Assembly: GCF_000170895.1 (NCBI RefSeq)
Contig: NZ_ABCS01000040.1
Coordinates: 18,269 to 82,268, forward strand
Length of the DNA: 64,000 nt
DNA from: Plesiocystis pacifica SIR-1
Lineage (GTDB): Bacteria; Myxococcota_A; Polyangia; Nannocystales; Nannocystaceae
Reading direction: 5' to 3'
Shown here: one piece after another, positions 53,633 through 63,903 of the stretch
Numbering within the stretch: position 1 is the first letter of the stretch
Layout of the letters: each line of letters opens with the position of its first letter
Program-made: the position numbers and the translations under genes
Notes under the pieces: model-generated
What the model saw: only the letters and a program-made list of their open reading frames with translations
The model's database searches: none
What the model was told of the DNA's origin: nothing

Positions 53633-53647
53633 GTTTGGGGAACCAAC

Positions 53648-53680
53648 GGAAAACGGGCAGCTAGAGAGGTCTAGCTACCC
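53648..53680 (-). terminator. Intrinsic terminator of tRNA-Asn, carried by element B
   Basis: Read on the minus strand: GGGUAGCUAGA-CCUC-UCUAGCUGCCC, then GTTTTCC. The stem has one U-G pair, showing the RNA comes from the tRNA direction. It is 10 bases beyond the tRNA 3' end and inside the element, so the element supplies the terminator. It may also stop integrase transcripts. Confidence 0.8.
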
Positions 53681-53685
53681 GCCTG

Positions 53686-53711
53686 GAAGCTCCGGCAACA
53701 GGACTCGAACC
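53686..53711 (-). repeat. Attachment core at the right end of element B (tRNA side)
   Basis: These 26 bases are identical to 5770-5795. They cover the last 22 bases of the tRNA-Asn gene and 4 bases beyond it. Beyond 53711 the tRNA gene continues intact, marking this as the chromosomal side of the integration site. Confidence 0.9.
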
Positions 53712-53762
53712 TGTGACAAGTCGGTTAACAGCCGACTGCTCTACCAACTGAGCTATGCCGGA
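53690..53762 (-). tRNA. tRNA-Asn (anticodon GTT)
   Basis: The minus strand folds as a full cloverleaf: acceptor TCCGGCA with TGCCGGA and discriminator G, D-arm TAGCTCAGTTGGTAGAGC, anticodon stem-loop with GTT (GGCTGTTAACC), and T-arm with GGTTCGAGTCC. CCA is not encoded. It is 73 nt long. Its 3' 22 bases belong to the 26-bp att core shared with 5770-5795. It should be functional because element integration restores the 3' end. Confidence 0.97.
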
Positions 53763-53915
53763 ATGGTTGGGAGACGGGGTCTAGCCGACCTCCTGGGGCC
53801 CGTCAAGATCAATTCAACCCATCGTGCCCGAAGTCCCGACACCAGTGTCAGTCAGGCTCATTTTCGGGTGCGCTCAGTCCGCAGAGCGGCGAGCCTCAGC
53901 GCCTCCAAGCGTTTC

Positions 53916-54467
53916 CTAGAACTGAAAGTAGACAAAGGGCTGCTCGCAGATGTCGTCCGCGGTCCCGTGCTTGCCGTCGGGCCCGACGATGCAAAGCTGC
54001 GCCTCTCCAGGGACATCGCTATAGATGATCGGGTGCCCCCAGGGGTCGACGAGCTGCTCGGCGGGTACGCCCTCGAGGGCGCGCAGCTGGCCGTCGGGGC
54101 CGTGGTCGACGGGGCCGTCTTGGGCTCGCAGGGCCTGGCCGAGGGTCCCGAGCTGCTCGTTCGCGGCGATCACCCGGTCGAAGTAGGTCTGGGTCTCGGG
54201 GCGGATGCAGGCGTCGAAGTCTCGCTTCTCTTCGGCTTGAGTCCGGGTCGCGGGTCCGGCGAGGAGGCAGCGGGCGATGTCGTCGGCGATCCCCGGTGGG
54301 TGCGCGGCCATGGACTCGCGGCACTCCTCGACGCGCTCGGGGGTCTTGTCGTCGATGGTCTCGAGGGCGCGGTCGCAGGCCTTGGCCCACAGCGCGGGCC
54401 CGCTTTGTTTGGGGGTGCAGGCGCAGGCGAGGGCTGCGAGGCCGAGGACCCAGGGGAGGGCGCGCAT
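53916..54467 (-). CDS. Lipoprotein with GspG-like C-terminal region
   Basis: The product is 183 aa. The start at 54467 gives the signal MRALPWVLGLAALACAC, with a lipobox Cys near 15 or 17. The C-terminus LVDPWGHPIIYSDVPGEAQL followed by CIVGPDGKHGTADDI resembles the end of type II secretion major pseudopilins (GspG), which has a DPWG and a GxDG calcium-binding pattern. The N-terminal pilin helix and G/E5 motif are absent, so it is not a pilin; it may have borrowed the domain. It is the first apparently chromosomal gene beyond the tRNA. Confidence 0.75.
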   Translation of the reverse strand: MRALPWVLGLAALACACTPKQSGPALWAKACDRALETIDDKTPERVEECRESMAAHPPGIADDIARCLLAGPATRTQAEEKRDFDACIRPETQTYFDRVIAANEQLGTLGQALRAQDGPVDHGPDGQLRALEGVPAEQLVDPWGHPIIYSDVPGEAQLCIVGPDGKHGTADDICEQPFVYFQF

Positions 54468-54496
54468 GGGTCGACGGTAGCAGGCGCGCGTGCGGG

Positions 54497-55538
54497 TCAT
54501 GGGATCGGCGTGAACTCTTCGCAGGCGAGGTCGATGAGGTCGATGGCCTCGGCGAAGAAGTCCCGGTAGCTGTCGGCGCAGATCGAGCCGGTCATCGAGC
54601 GGTCCATGCCGTTGACGAAGCTCTGCAGCCGGGGGGCGGCCTCGGCCCCGTCTTCGGTGAGGCAGGTGGCGCCGGGGAGGCCGTAGTCGCTGATCAGGCC
54701 AGGGACGACGATGGCTTCCTCGGGGGTGGCCTTGGTGCGCGCAGCTCGTCGATCCAGGGGGGCGGGTTGAGGTCGCGCAGGAAGCCCGCGTTGCAGCCCC
54801 CGTCTGGGTTGTTGGAGTCGGCTAGGGCGGCGAGCATGGAGCCGAGCGGTCGCTCGCCGCCGGTCCCCGAGGTCCCGACGGCGGCGATGCAGCTGAAGAT
54901 CCCGTGGGGGTCGGGCGGGTCGGGCTCCATGAAGCGCGAATCGCCCGTGATGCCGCGGTCGTTGCCGACCTTGTCCTGGATGATGCCCGAGACGAGCTCG
55001 CACTCGCAGCTGTCGTCGCAGCCGGTCATGTCGACGCAGCTGAACTCGTCGTTGGGGCCGCAGGTCCCGGTGAGGTCTTGCATGCATTCGCCGAAGCACT
55101 CGGGCCCGTAGCAGGTGCAGTCGATCTGGGTCAGGGCGCAGGTGCCCATGAAGAACCGGTCGGAGCACAGAATGTCGCACTGGGGATCGCGGGGCAGGAC
55201 CGCGCGGGTGTCTGTGTCGGTGACCATGACCTGGAGCGACTCCGCGCCCATCTGGGCGAGCTGCACCTGCATGGCGTCGATGAAGCTGGGGTAGCTCTCG
55301 ACGAGGGCCTCCTGGCGCGGCCCATGGAGCCGGAGTTGTCGACGACGAACAGGTCGACGCCCTTGCAGCCCTCGTCCGGGTCGGTGCCGGTCTCGGCGGT
55401 GGCCCGTGTCTGCGCCTGGATCCGAGGCGGTCGCGCGGCTCCGTCGGTGGTTGCGGATCGTCGGCGGGGCGGGGGCGCTCGGGCTCGCGGTGGTCGTCCT
55501 CGGTCCGCTGTCTGGTGGCGGCGGGGAGGGGCCCGCAC
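54497..55538 (-). pseudogene. vWA-domain lipoprotein-type gene broken by frameshifts
   Basis: The coding signal passes through three minus-strand frames. The first contains GCKGVDLFVVDNSGSMG, the MIDAS motif DxSxS of a von Willebrand A domain. The second continues from GPRQEALVESYPSFIDAMQ through VMVTDTDT, a Cys-rich part and PPWIDELR; the third ends TPEEAIVVPGLISDYGLPG then FFAEAIDLIDLACEEFTPIP. The switches are near 55320 (within a GGGCC/GCC run) and near 54740 and would be fixed by one base each. The upstream end is unclear. These may be real mutations or assembly errors in GC-rich runs. Confidence 0.7.
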
Positions 55539-55808
55539 GTCGAGCCCGAAGCGCCCGAGAGCGAGGAACTTCGAGCGCCCGACGAGGCCGACAACGTCGA
55601 CGAAGTCGTGGCCCCAGAGCTCGAGCCGGTGGGGGTCGCGCCCGAGCCCGAAGCTTCGGCGCCCGCGAAAGCGGACGAAGCTCGGAGCCGAGCGCGGCGC
55701 AGCTGCTCGAGCGAGCCAACCTACCGCACGGCCGAGGGCGTCGCCTTTTTCGGCCTGGCGCGCGCGCGGCCGGGGCTGTCGGTGCGCGTGGGCGCGTGCC
55801 GAGGATGA
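55406..55808 (+). pseudogene. Possible small membrane protein gene with frameshift
   Basis: A GTG-started frame encodes LRRWLRIVGGAGALGLAVVV, a membrane segment, then after a one-base shift near 55515-55530 an acidic stretch (PEAPESEELRAPDEADNVDE) with coding-like codons ends at 55808. It overlaps the unclear upstream end of the vWA gene. It is either a broken small gene or an antisense coincidence. Confidence 0.3.
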
Positions 55809-55815
55809 GGGGGGC

Positions 55816-57495
55816 TCAGCGGCCCAGCTGCGCGACGTCGGCGAGGCCGAGACCCTCGGGGCGCTGGCTCAGGTGGACGACGCTCGCGTCGAGGCTGTGG
55901 ACCTCGCCGAGGTCGTCGACGCGGACGATGGTGTCGACGCCGTCGAGATCTTCGAGGGCCTCGGGCAGCTCGGCGATGAGCCAGGCCATGGAGAAGTCGT
56001 TGGTGTAGTGGACGACCGCGGGCAGCACGTCGACGAGCTCGCCCCCAGCGCGCAGCTCGATGGAGTGGCGGTTGTCGACGGCGTAGGGGTCGCTGCCCTC
56101 GGGCAAGGTGCCGTGGCCGACCCACCAGTAGTCCTCGGTGTCCGGGCCGATGGTGGCGAGCAGCAGCGGCTCGTCGTAGTCCGCGAGCAGCTGCATGTCC
56201 GGGGAGGAGGGCGCAGGGGTGCCGCCGCCTCCCTCTTCGTCCTCGCCGAAGTGCTCGCCCTGGGGCAGCTCGTAGTCCCAGCTGGTCAGGCGCTGGGCCC
56301 GGACGAAGCTCTTGCCCCAGCTGTAGCTCGACACCCACGAGGGGTCGCAGTAGCTCATGTAGTCGCGGTGGGTGTCGGGGTCGTAGAGCTCGAGGCTGCG
56401 GATGCCGAAGCCCCAGTGCCCGATGCGGCCGTCGTCGTAGGGGTAGTTGGGGTCGGTGTTCTCGGCGACGGCGGCCATGCAGAACACGTGCAGCTGCCCC
56501 GCGTTGTGGCCGACCTCGTGGGCGACGATCTCGGCGGCGCGCCTGACGTTGTTGCCCATGGCCGTGGCGGAGACCCGCTCGTTGCCCTCGCCCAGGCCGC
56601 CGCCGGGGACCTGGGCGATGCCGCCGACGTAGTCCACGTGGCCCTCGGGCACGGGGAACAGGGCGTGGTAGTAGACGTTGGGGAAGGCCAGCTCGTTGTC
56701 GCGGAGGGCCGAGAGGGGGCCGAGCACGGAGCCGAGGTTCTCCATGGGCTTGTCCCACAAGATGGGCTCGTGGACCTCCCAGGTGACCTCGCTGACGGGG
56801 TTGAGCTCCATGAGCAGGTCGACGATGAGGGCCATGTTCTCGGGCGAGGTGTCGGTCGTCCGGTCGATGCCCTCGTAGAGGTGGTGGTAGGGCACGAACA
56901 CGATCTTGAGCTCCATCGGGTCGCCCTGGATGCCGAGCAGCTTGGGCTCGGCGGGGCTGGCCCAGATGTGCTCGTCGAGCTTGGCCTTGGCGGCGGCCTG
57001 GCCCTCGTCGATCTCGACGAGCTCGACCTTGAAGGTCATGTTGGGCTGGATGTGGCCCTTGGCGGCCTCGAGGCCGAAGGAGAAGGTGCCGTCGAGGGTG
57101 TTCGGGGTGCTGTCGCCGTCGACGAAGTGGCGATCGTCGAGCACGACCGTGCTGCCGTCCTCGTAGCGGAGCAGCAGCCGGCCCTCGATCTCGCGGGGCT
57201 CGAAGCCCTCGTCGACGCTGTAGTGGACCCGCACGAGGGTGTCGCGGTCTTTGATCAGGGCGCCGAGGCGCCCGCTGCCGCCGACCCAAGCGTCGCCCTC
57301 GGCGACGTAGATGGCGGTGCCCTGGTTGGCCTCGACGCTCAGGATGTCGATGCCCAGGGCGGGGTAGATGGGCTCGCCGTCCTCGCTCACGGCGGTCACG
57401 GGGTCCGAGTTGCACGCGCTCAGCGTCAGGGCCGACCCGGCCAGCAGGCAAAGCGGCGCGAACAGGGACAGCGAGCGCAGGCGGGGCGAGACCAT
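55816..57495 (-). CDS. Lipoprotein with metzincin-type zinc protease motif
   Basis: The product is 559 aa from the ATG at 57495 (a GTG three codons upstream is possible). The signal ends in a lipobox (ALTLSAC). HEVGHNAGQLH near 326-336 is the HExxHxxGxxH zinc site of metzincins, with a later YDPDTHRDYMSYC that supplies the Met-turn (YMSY). The N-terminal 190 residues are beta-rich and the C-terminal part follows an acidic Gly-rich linker (GEDEEGGGGTPAPSS). It is probably a surface or periplasmic protease. Confidence 0.85.
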   Translation of the reverse strand: MVSPRLRSLSLFAPLCLLAGSALTLSACNSDPVTAVSEDGEPIYPALGIDILSVEANQGTAIYVAEGDAWVGGSGRLGALIKDRDTLVRVHYSVDEGFEPREIEGRLLLRYEDGSTVVLDDRHFVDGDSTPNTLDGTFSFGLEAAKGHIQPNMTFKVELVEIDEGQAAAKAKLDEHIWASPAEPKLLGIQGDPMELKIVFVPYHHLYEGIDRTTDTSPENMALIVDLLMELNPVSEVTWEVHEPILWDKPMENLGSVLGPLSALRDNELAFPNVYYHALFPVPEGHVDYVGGIAQVPGGGLGEGNERVSATAMGNNVRRAAEIVAHEVGHNAGQLHVFCMAAVAENTDPNYPYDDGRIGHWGFGIRSLELYDPDTHRDYMSYCDPSWVSSYSWGKSFVRAQRLTSWDYELPQGEHFGEDEEGGGGTPAPSSPDMQLLADYDEPLLLATIGPDTEDYWWVGHGTLPEGSDPYAVDNRHSIELRAGGELVDVLPAVVHYTNDFSMAWLIAELPEALEDLDGVDTIVRVDDLGEVHSLDASVVHLSQRPEGLGLADVAQLGR

Positions 57496-57558
57496 GGCGC
57501 TCACGATAAGAGATTTTTTGGGTCTGGGGGGACCCCTGGAGCCTCTCGAATTGTCGCT

Positions 57559-58242
57559 CTAACCGTTCGGGGTGGAGCACACGGCTTTTTCCACGCTCGC
57601 GCCGCAGCGCGCGTGCAGGGCCGCGTACCAGTCGGCCGCGGCCTGGACGCGGGCGCCGAGGGCCGTGGCGCCCCACACGACGCACAGGGTCCGGCGGGTC
57701 CCGGCGTGGGTCTTGCTGCGCTGGCTGTCCTTGACCGGGTTGGCGCAGGGGCCCGCGCCGTCTTGCAGGCACAACAATCCGTCGATCTTGATGACCTGGC
57801 CCGAGGCGTTGAACACGTACTCCCCGGCCTCGACCACGCCCACGCGCAGGGGGGCGGCGACGCGCTCGAGGTCGACGACGCTGATCGGAACGCCGGCGTG
57901 CAGCGAGGCCACGTTGCACAGATCGACGGCGAGGTTGATCGAGCCCAGGGTGTGGCCGCGGGCGGCCTTGAGCAGGAACTCGCTCGCGGGCTTGCTGCGC
58001 CCCGAGGGTCGAAAGCCGCCCTGGCGGAGGAGATCGCGGACCGCCTTGCGCAGGGTGTCGTCGGGTGGGCCTTCGCTCCAGCCGAGCTCGACGGCGGCGC
58101 GGGCATCGACGCCGGGGTCTTCGGCGAGGGCGGCGAGCAGCTCCGGGGGGCTCGGGCACTGCTCCAGGGGCGCGGGGAAGGTGGCGACGAAGGCCGCGAG
58201 CGAGAGCAGGGGGTGGTCGTCGACGAGGAGCTCGAGGGCCAT
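57559..58242 (-). CDS. B3/B4 tRNA-binding-domain protein
   Basis: The product is 227 aa from the ATG at 58242. The region LHAGVPISVVDLERVAAPLR through IDGLLCLQDGAGPCANPVKD followed by SQRSKTHAGTRRTLCVVWGA matches the B3/B4 domain found in the beta subunit of PheRS and in free-standing proteins that may edit mischarged tRNA. No synthetase core is present. It is separate from its neighbours and has no apparent partner. Confidence 0.75.
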   Translation of the reverse strand: MALELLVDDHPLLSLAAFVATFPAPLEQCPSPPELLAALAEDPGVDARAAVELGWSEGPPDDTLRKAVRDLLRQGGFRPSGRSKPASEFLLKAARGHTLGSINLAVDLCNVASLHAGVPISVVDLERVAAPLRVGVVEAGEYVFNASGQVIKIDGLLCLQDGAGPCANPVKDSQRSKTHAGTRRTLCVVWGATALGARVQAAADWYAALHARCGASVEKAVCSTPNG

Positions 58243-58375
58243 GGGCGGGGATGATAGCCAAGCCCAGGCGCGTCGAACGCGTGCGCGGCGGCGGCTGGAG
58301 GGGCGCTGGCTCGCGGGGGAGGGGCGCCCAGGCCTTCCTCGCAGACCTGCGCCTCGCTCCGTGCTAGGCCCAAGC

Positions 58376-59806
58376 ATGGCTTCGCGCTCGCGTCCTCGCC
58401 TCGCCTTCACGACCCTCGGGCTGTGCGTCCCGGTGGCGCTGGCCTCCCTGGCCGCGTCGAGCTGCGGGACCGACGAGCCGTCCGGCCTGGCCGTGCTCGG
58501 CGACGGCAGCCACTCCCTCGACGCCGTCGAGCTGACGATCCTGAGCGCCGAGGGCGAGGGCCTCGACGAGCCCACGGACCTGGCCTTCAACCCCGACGAC
58601 CCCAGCGAGCTGTGGGTCATGAACCGGGCGCCCATGGTCGCGCCGGCCTGGGAGGGCCCCGGCGATCCCCCGCGCAACGCCCCGCTCGAGCAGCACTGGC
58701 CCTCGGTCACGGTCTACTTCGGCCTGGACTTCTCCGTCGCCGACGACGGCCACAGCTTCCGCCACGTCATCGACCCGTGGGGCGTGCACCACATGGCCAA
58801 CGTCAGCTCCGTCGCCTTTGGGGCCCACCACATCCCTTACCGCGACGCGCCCTCCGACGTGGGCGGGCCCGGGGATCCGCGCTCGTTTGCGACTTGCCAG
58901 GAGAGCCGCAACCAGTTCAAGGGCTACCGCGACCCCAACGACTTCCAGGGCCCGAACCTGTGGTCCGGCAAGCTCGGGCGCGAGCCCGACCCCGAGTACG
59001 ACTTCTTTGGCGAGAGCTTCGAGGGCCCCGTCGCCGACTCGCAGGCGACCTGTCTGGCGGGCTGCGAAGAGGGCGACGTCGAGTGCGAGGAGGGGTGCCT
59101 GCTGCGCGATCCGGGCTCGCACCTCGACATGCTCCACGAGAGCCCCAACTGCATGGGCATCGCGTGGGAGCGCGACAACGTCTACTGGGTCATGGACGGC
59201 TGCGGGGGCAACCACTTCATGGGCGGCGAGGCCATGGACTGCGCCGAGCTCGGGGACATCGTGCGCTACGACTTCCAGGCCGACCACGGGCCCGGGCGCC
59301 ACGACCACAGCGACGGGCTCATCGAGCGCTACGCCGTGGGCGTGGTCGAGTACGTCCCGGGGGTGCCCTCGCACATGCAGGTCGACCAGGAGGCGCGGGT
59401 GCTGTTCGCCGTCGACTCGGGCCAAAACCGGATCCTCGCCGTCGACATCGACGCGGGCCAGCGGGTCGAGATGCTGCCGATCCGCGAGGGCGGGACGGAG
59501 CACTGGGAGTGGATCGGGGCGCGCATCGACACCCTCGTCGAGGGCTCGGAGGTCGGCATGGAGCTGCCCTCGGGCCTGGCCCTGTACACGCCGCCGGGCG
59601 GCGAGAAAAACAGCGTCGTGCTGGTCACCGACAACGCCCAGGGCAAGATCTACGCCTTCGACCGCAAGGGGGCGCTCGTCGACGAGCTCGACCTGGGCGT
59701 GGGCGCGGGCGCGCTCATGGGCATCGACGTGGCGGGCGACGGGAGCATCGTCGGGGTCGACGCGGTCCGCCATCAGGTCTGGCGGCTGGCGGCGAAGCCG
59801 GGCTGA
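58376..59806 (+). CDS. Lipoprotein with beta-propeller-like repeats
   Basis: The product is 476 aa from the ATG at 58376, whose signal (MASRSRPRLAFTTLGLCVPV ... ASSC) has a lipobox; the longer upstream frame lacks any signal and is not used. Segments DLAFNPDDPSELWVMNR, HMQVDQEARVLFAVDSGQNR, SGLALYTPPGGEKNSVVLVT and IYAFDRKGALVDELDLGVGA are NHL/SMP-30-like blades. A Cys-rich insert (CLAGCEEGDVECEEGCLLRD) interrupts the propeller. Such proteins bind ligands or act as lyases at the cell surface; no catalytic residues can be assigned. Confidence 0.75.
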   Translation: MASRSRPRLAFTTLGLCVPVALASLAASSCGTDEPSGLAVLGDGSHSLDAVELTILSAEGEGLDEPTDLAFNPDDPSELWVMNRAPMVAPAWEGPGDPPRNAPLEQHWPSVTVYFGLDFSVADDGHSFRHVIDPWGVHHMANVSSVAFGAHHIPYRDAPSDVGGPGDPRSFATCQESRNQFKGYRDPNDFQGPNLWSGKLGREPDPEYDFFGESFEGPVADSQATCLAGCEEGDVECEEGCLLRDPGSHLDMLHESPNCMGIAWERDNVYWVMDGCGGNHFMGGEAMDCAELGDIVRYDFQADHGPGRHDHSDGLIERYAVGVVEYVPGVPSHMQVDQEARVLFAVDSGQNRILAVDIDAGQRVEMLPIREGGTEHWEWIGARIDTLVEGSEVGMELPSGLALYTPPGGEKNSVVLVTDNAQGKIYAFDRKGALVDELDLGVGAGALMGIDVAGDGSIVGVDAVRHQVWRLAAKPG

Positions 59807-59818
59807 GCCGAGCCTCCC

Positions 59819-60457
59819 TCAGCGGTAGATCGTGGCTTCGGGCTCGGAGGCGAGGAGCTGCTCGACGTGCAGCAGGTGGACCTCGGCCTCGTGGCGCTGG
59901 GCCTGGGACAGCGCGCCGGTCCGGTCGGGGGTGTCGAGCAGTTGGGCGATCGGGCCGAGCCCCACGCCGAGGGCGCGCAGCTGCTCTTGGTCCTCGGGGC
60001 CGAGGCCCTCGAAGCCGCGCCGCCAGTCCCACAGCAAGCGCACGCACTCGCCGGGCTCGAGGGCGTCGGACAGGCCCGCGCGGGCGAGGTGGGTGTTCTC
60101 GTAGAACCTCAGCAGCGAGGGGCGCAGGTGCGTGGGCCGGGTCGGGTCGTCTTCGGCCTGGGCGAGGGCGACGCGGTCGGCCTCATCGTTCAGCTTGATC
60201 CGGCGCAAGACCACGATCGCCGCCGGCGACAGGAAGGCCGCGACGCCCATGATCATCAGCCAGCCAGCGTGCACGAGCTCGCCGACGCTCATCGACAGGC
60301 CGATGAAGACCGCGAGCACGGCCCAGAACACGAGCACGCCGCCGGCTCGGATCCCGGCGCGCCGTTTGAGCTGGCGCGACTGGTCGCTGCGGGCCTGCGC
60401 GAGCTGCTTGGGGTTTTGGGCGAGCTTCGCAGGGAGCGTTGGAGCCTCTCGGCTCAC
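59819..60457 (-). CDS. Integral membrane protein with two membrane segments
   Basis: The product is 212 aa with a GTG start. Two hydrophobic segments, about 38-58 (GGVLVFWAVLAVFIGLSMSV) and 66-84 (WLMIMGVAAFLSPAAIVVL), are followed by a soluble helical C-terminus rich in Glu and Leu. No family was recognised. It converges with the upstream lipoprotein gene and diverges from the ArsR gene. Confidence 0.7.
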   Translation of the reverse strand: MSREAPTLPAKLAQNPKQLAQARSDQSRQLKRRAGIRAGGVLVFWAVLAVFIGLSMSVGELVHAGWLMIMGVAAFLSPAAIVVLRRIKLNDEADRVALAQAEDDPTRPTHLRPSLLRFYENTHLARAGLSDALEPGECVRLLWDWRRGFEGLGPEDQEQLRALGVGLGPIAQLLDTPDRTGALSQAQRHEAEVHLLHVEQLLASEPEATIYR

Positions 60458-60548
60458 GCGGGGCTCTCGGAGGCGGCCATGACGGCGTCAGTCTAGCTCC
60501 CCGAACGAGCTGCGCGAAAGTCCCAGGGGTTGACGAACGCACAGGTTT

Positions 60549-60564
60549 ATCGTAAATCGACGAT
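60549..60564. promoter_or_regulatory. Candidate ArsR operator
   Basis: ATCGT (60549-60553) and ACGAT (60560-60564) form an inverted repeat with a 6-base AT-rich spacer, 12 bases before the arsR start. Its size and position suit ArsR/SmtB repressor binding, with release by arsenite or antimonite. Confidence 0.5.
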
Positions 60565-60576
60565 TGACGCTCAGCC

Positions 60577-60909
<333 letters not shown>

Positions 60910-60931
60910 AGAGACATCGAGACATCGACAG

Positions 60932-61963
<1,032 letters not shown>

Positions 61964-61981
61964 AGCTGGTAGCTTCGGCCC

Positions 61982-63043
61982 ATGCTCCAGGCCCGGATCT
62001 CGCCCCCAATCGTCGTCGCCCTTGCCTGCGTCGCGTCGCTGCTGGTCGCGTGCGCGGGGGAGGACACCCTCGAGGGGCCGCAGGTCCCGTCGAGCGCCGG
62101 AGATGGGGGCGAGGAGGCGGCCGCGGCAGCTCCGTTGGCGACGACGACCGCGAGCTCGACGGCGGCCAACGTGCCCTCGACGGACATCTACCTCGGGCGC
62201 CTCGACGCGCGAGGCGAGGCGTGGCGGGTGACGGCGCTGCGCAACGCGACGGCGCGCGAGGGCTACGACAACCAACCGCGCTTTGTACCGGGCGAGGGCG
62301 GCGGGGCCTTCCTGTTCACCTCCGTGCGCGAGGGACAGTCCGACATTTATCGCTACGCCCTGCCCGACGGCCCGGCGACTCAGGTGACCGACACCCCAGC
62401 CAACGAGTACTCGGCCACGCCGCTGCCCGGCGGGGCGGGCTCGATCTCCGTCATCCGCGAGCTCGACGGGGTGCAGCAGCTGTGGCGCTACGGCCCCGAG
62501 GGGCAGGATCGAGGTCAGCTCTTCGACGCCCTCGTCGCCGTGGGCTACCACCAGTGGCTCGACGCCGAGGCGCGCTGGGCTGCGTTCTTCCTGGTCGGTG
62601 AGGATGGGGCCGCGAACACCCTCGTTCACGCCCGCGCGCCGGGGCGCGAGCCCGCGCTGATCGCCGAGGATCCGGGGCGCTGTCTGGCGATGATCCCCGG
62701 GCGCGAGGCCATGTCCTTCACCCGAGTTGGGGACGCCGGAGTGGAGATCGCGGCCTACGACCTGGCCACGGGATCGAGTGAGGTGATCACGCCGACGGTG
62801 ACGCCGGCCGCGACGGAGACCCAGGACTACGCGTGGGCCCCGGACGGGAGCGTGCTGATGGGCGACGGCGCAGCCCTGTGGCGCTGGCGCGAGGGCCTGG
62901 GCTGGAAGCGTCTCGAGCTCGAGGCGGCCCCGGGCGCGGCTTTGCCCATCGCGGGCCAGAGCATTACGCGCATTGCTCTGTCGGAGGCGGGACCGAATGG
63001 GGACGGGCTGTGGATCGCGCTCGTCGTCGGAGGCTCGAAATAG
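61982..63043 (+). CDS. Lipoprotein with PD40/TolB-like repeats
   Basis: The product is 353 aa. The signal MLQARISPPIVVALACVASL ends in a lipobox (LLVAC). A Ser/Ala/Thr-rich linker leads to repeats such as DNQPRFVPGEGGGAFLFTSV with REGQSDIYRYALPDG, the PD40 beta-propeller pattern of TolB-like proteins. It likely binds proteins or sugar at the outer face. It starts 18 bases after acr3 but has no apparent arsenic role. Confidence 0.8.
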   Translation: MLQARISPPIVVALACVASLLVACAGEDTLEGPQVPSSAGDGGEEAAAAAPLATTTASSTAANVPSTDIYLGRLDARGEAWRVTALRNATAREGYDNQPRFVPGEGGGAFLFTSVREGQSDIYRYALPDGPATQVTDTPANEYSATPLPGGAGSISVIRELDGVQQLWRYGPEGQDRGQLFDALVAVGYHQWLDAEARWAAFFLVGEDGAANTLVHARAPGREPALIAEDPGRCLAMIPGREAMSFTRVGDAGVEIAAYDLATGSSEVITPTVTPAATETQDYAWAPDGSVLMGDGAALWRWREGLGWKRLELEAAPGAALPIAGQSITRIALSEAGPNGDGLWIALVVGGSK

Positions 63044-63096
63044 CTCGGCCTCGTGGACGCCTTTTTTGACACCGAACTTGGTTATCATCAGCGAGC

Positions 63097-63903
63097 GTGG
63101 TCCTCGAGCTCACCCATGATGTTCTGTCTCTGACCGGGGGCAGCGCACGCGTCGTTCGTCCGACCAAGACGGACGGCCTGAGCGGGATCAAGTTCGTGTG
63201 CTTCCCGAGCGTGGGCGACTCGGCGCGCAACTACTCCGAGCTCATCGCCAAGCTCGCGGGCCGCGGCCTGTGGGCCTGCGCCGTCGAGCCCCCGGGCTAC
63301 GGGCTCTACGCCGAGCACTCGCCGCCGAGCTTCGACCTGCTCATGGGCCACTGGGCGCCGGCGGTGTGCGCCGCCATCGAGGGGCCCAAGGTCCTGGTCG
63401 GCCACGGCTCGGGGGCCGCTCTGGCCAGCGCGGGCCTGTCCGTCGAGGCGCTGATCAACGCCGCGGATCTGCGCGGGCTGGTGCTGCTCGACTGGACCCC
63501 TTCGGGCCGGGATCTCCCGCCCTTGGCTTCCTTCCTGCCCCAGTCCGACGAGGAGCTGGACACCTTGCTCGGGCGTACGTGGTTCGCTCCGCCCAATTTC
63601 GGCCCGGGTGCCCGGCGCATGCTCTTGACCCGGCTCAACGAGAACGGGGCGCGGGGCCACGCGGAGTCCTTCGACCCGACCGGCTGGGCGCACCACCTCG
63701 ACGACTACCGCGGCACGACCTTGTTCGTGGTCGGCCGCGACGATCGCATGGTCACCGTCGAGCACATGCGCGAGGGCGCGAGCGAGCGCGACGGCGGGCG
63801 CCTGGTGGTCATCGACGAGTGCGGTCACTACCCGCACCGCGAGCAGCCCGAGGCCTTGGCCAAGGTGCTCGCCGCCTTCGCCGAAGAGTCCGAGGACGAC
63901 TGA
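63097..63903 (+). CDS. Alpha/beta-hydrolase (thioesterase-like)
   Basis: The product is 268 aa with a GTG start. The nucleophile elbow GHGSG (VLVGHGSGAAL, Ser near 108), the acid in VVGRDDRMV and the His in ECGHYPHREQPE give the Ser-Asp-His triad in the standard order. The N-terminal FVCFPSVGDSARNYSELIAK resembles type II thioesterases that act with polyketide or peptide synthetases, but none is in view. It is cytosolic. Confidence 0.85.
   Translation: MVLELTHDVLSLTGGSARVVRPTKTDGLSGIKFVCFPSVGDSARNYSELIAKLAGRGLWACAVEPPGYGLYAEHSPPSFDLLMGHWAPAVCAAIEGPKVLVGHGSGAALASAGLSVEALINAADLRGLVLLDWTPSGRDLPPLASFLPQSDEELDTLLGRTWFAPPNFGPGARRMLLTRLNENGARGHAESFDPTGWAHHLDDYRGTTLFVVGRDDRMVTVEHMREGASERDGGRLVVIDECGHYPHREQPEALAKVLAAFAEESEDD

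Noticed and set aside
54904..58254. Very long open frame on the plus strand, with another antisense frame at 55721-58261
   Set aside because: The minus-strand genes at 55816-57495 and 57559-58242 have signal peptide, HExxHxxGxxH and B3/B4 motifs. The long opposite frames are low-complexity Val/Asp/Arg-rich strings typical of antisense frames in high-GC genes.
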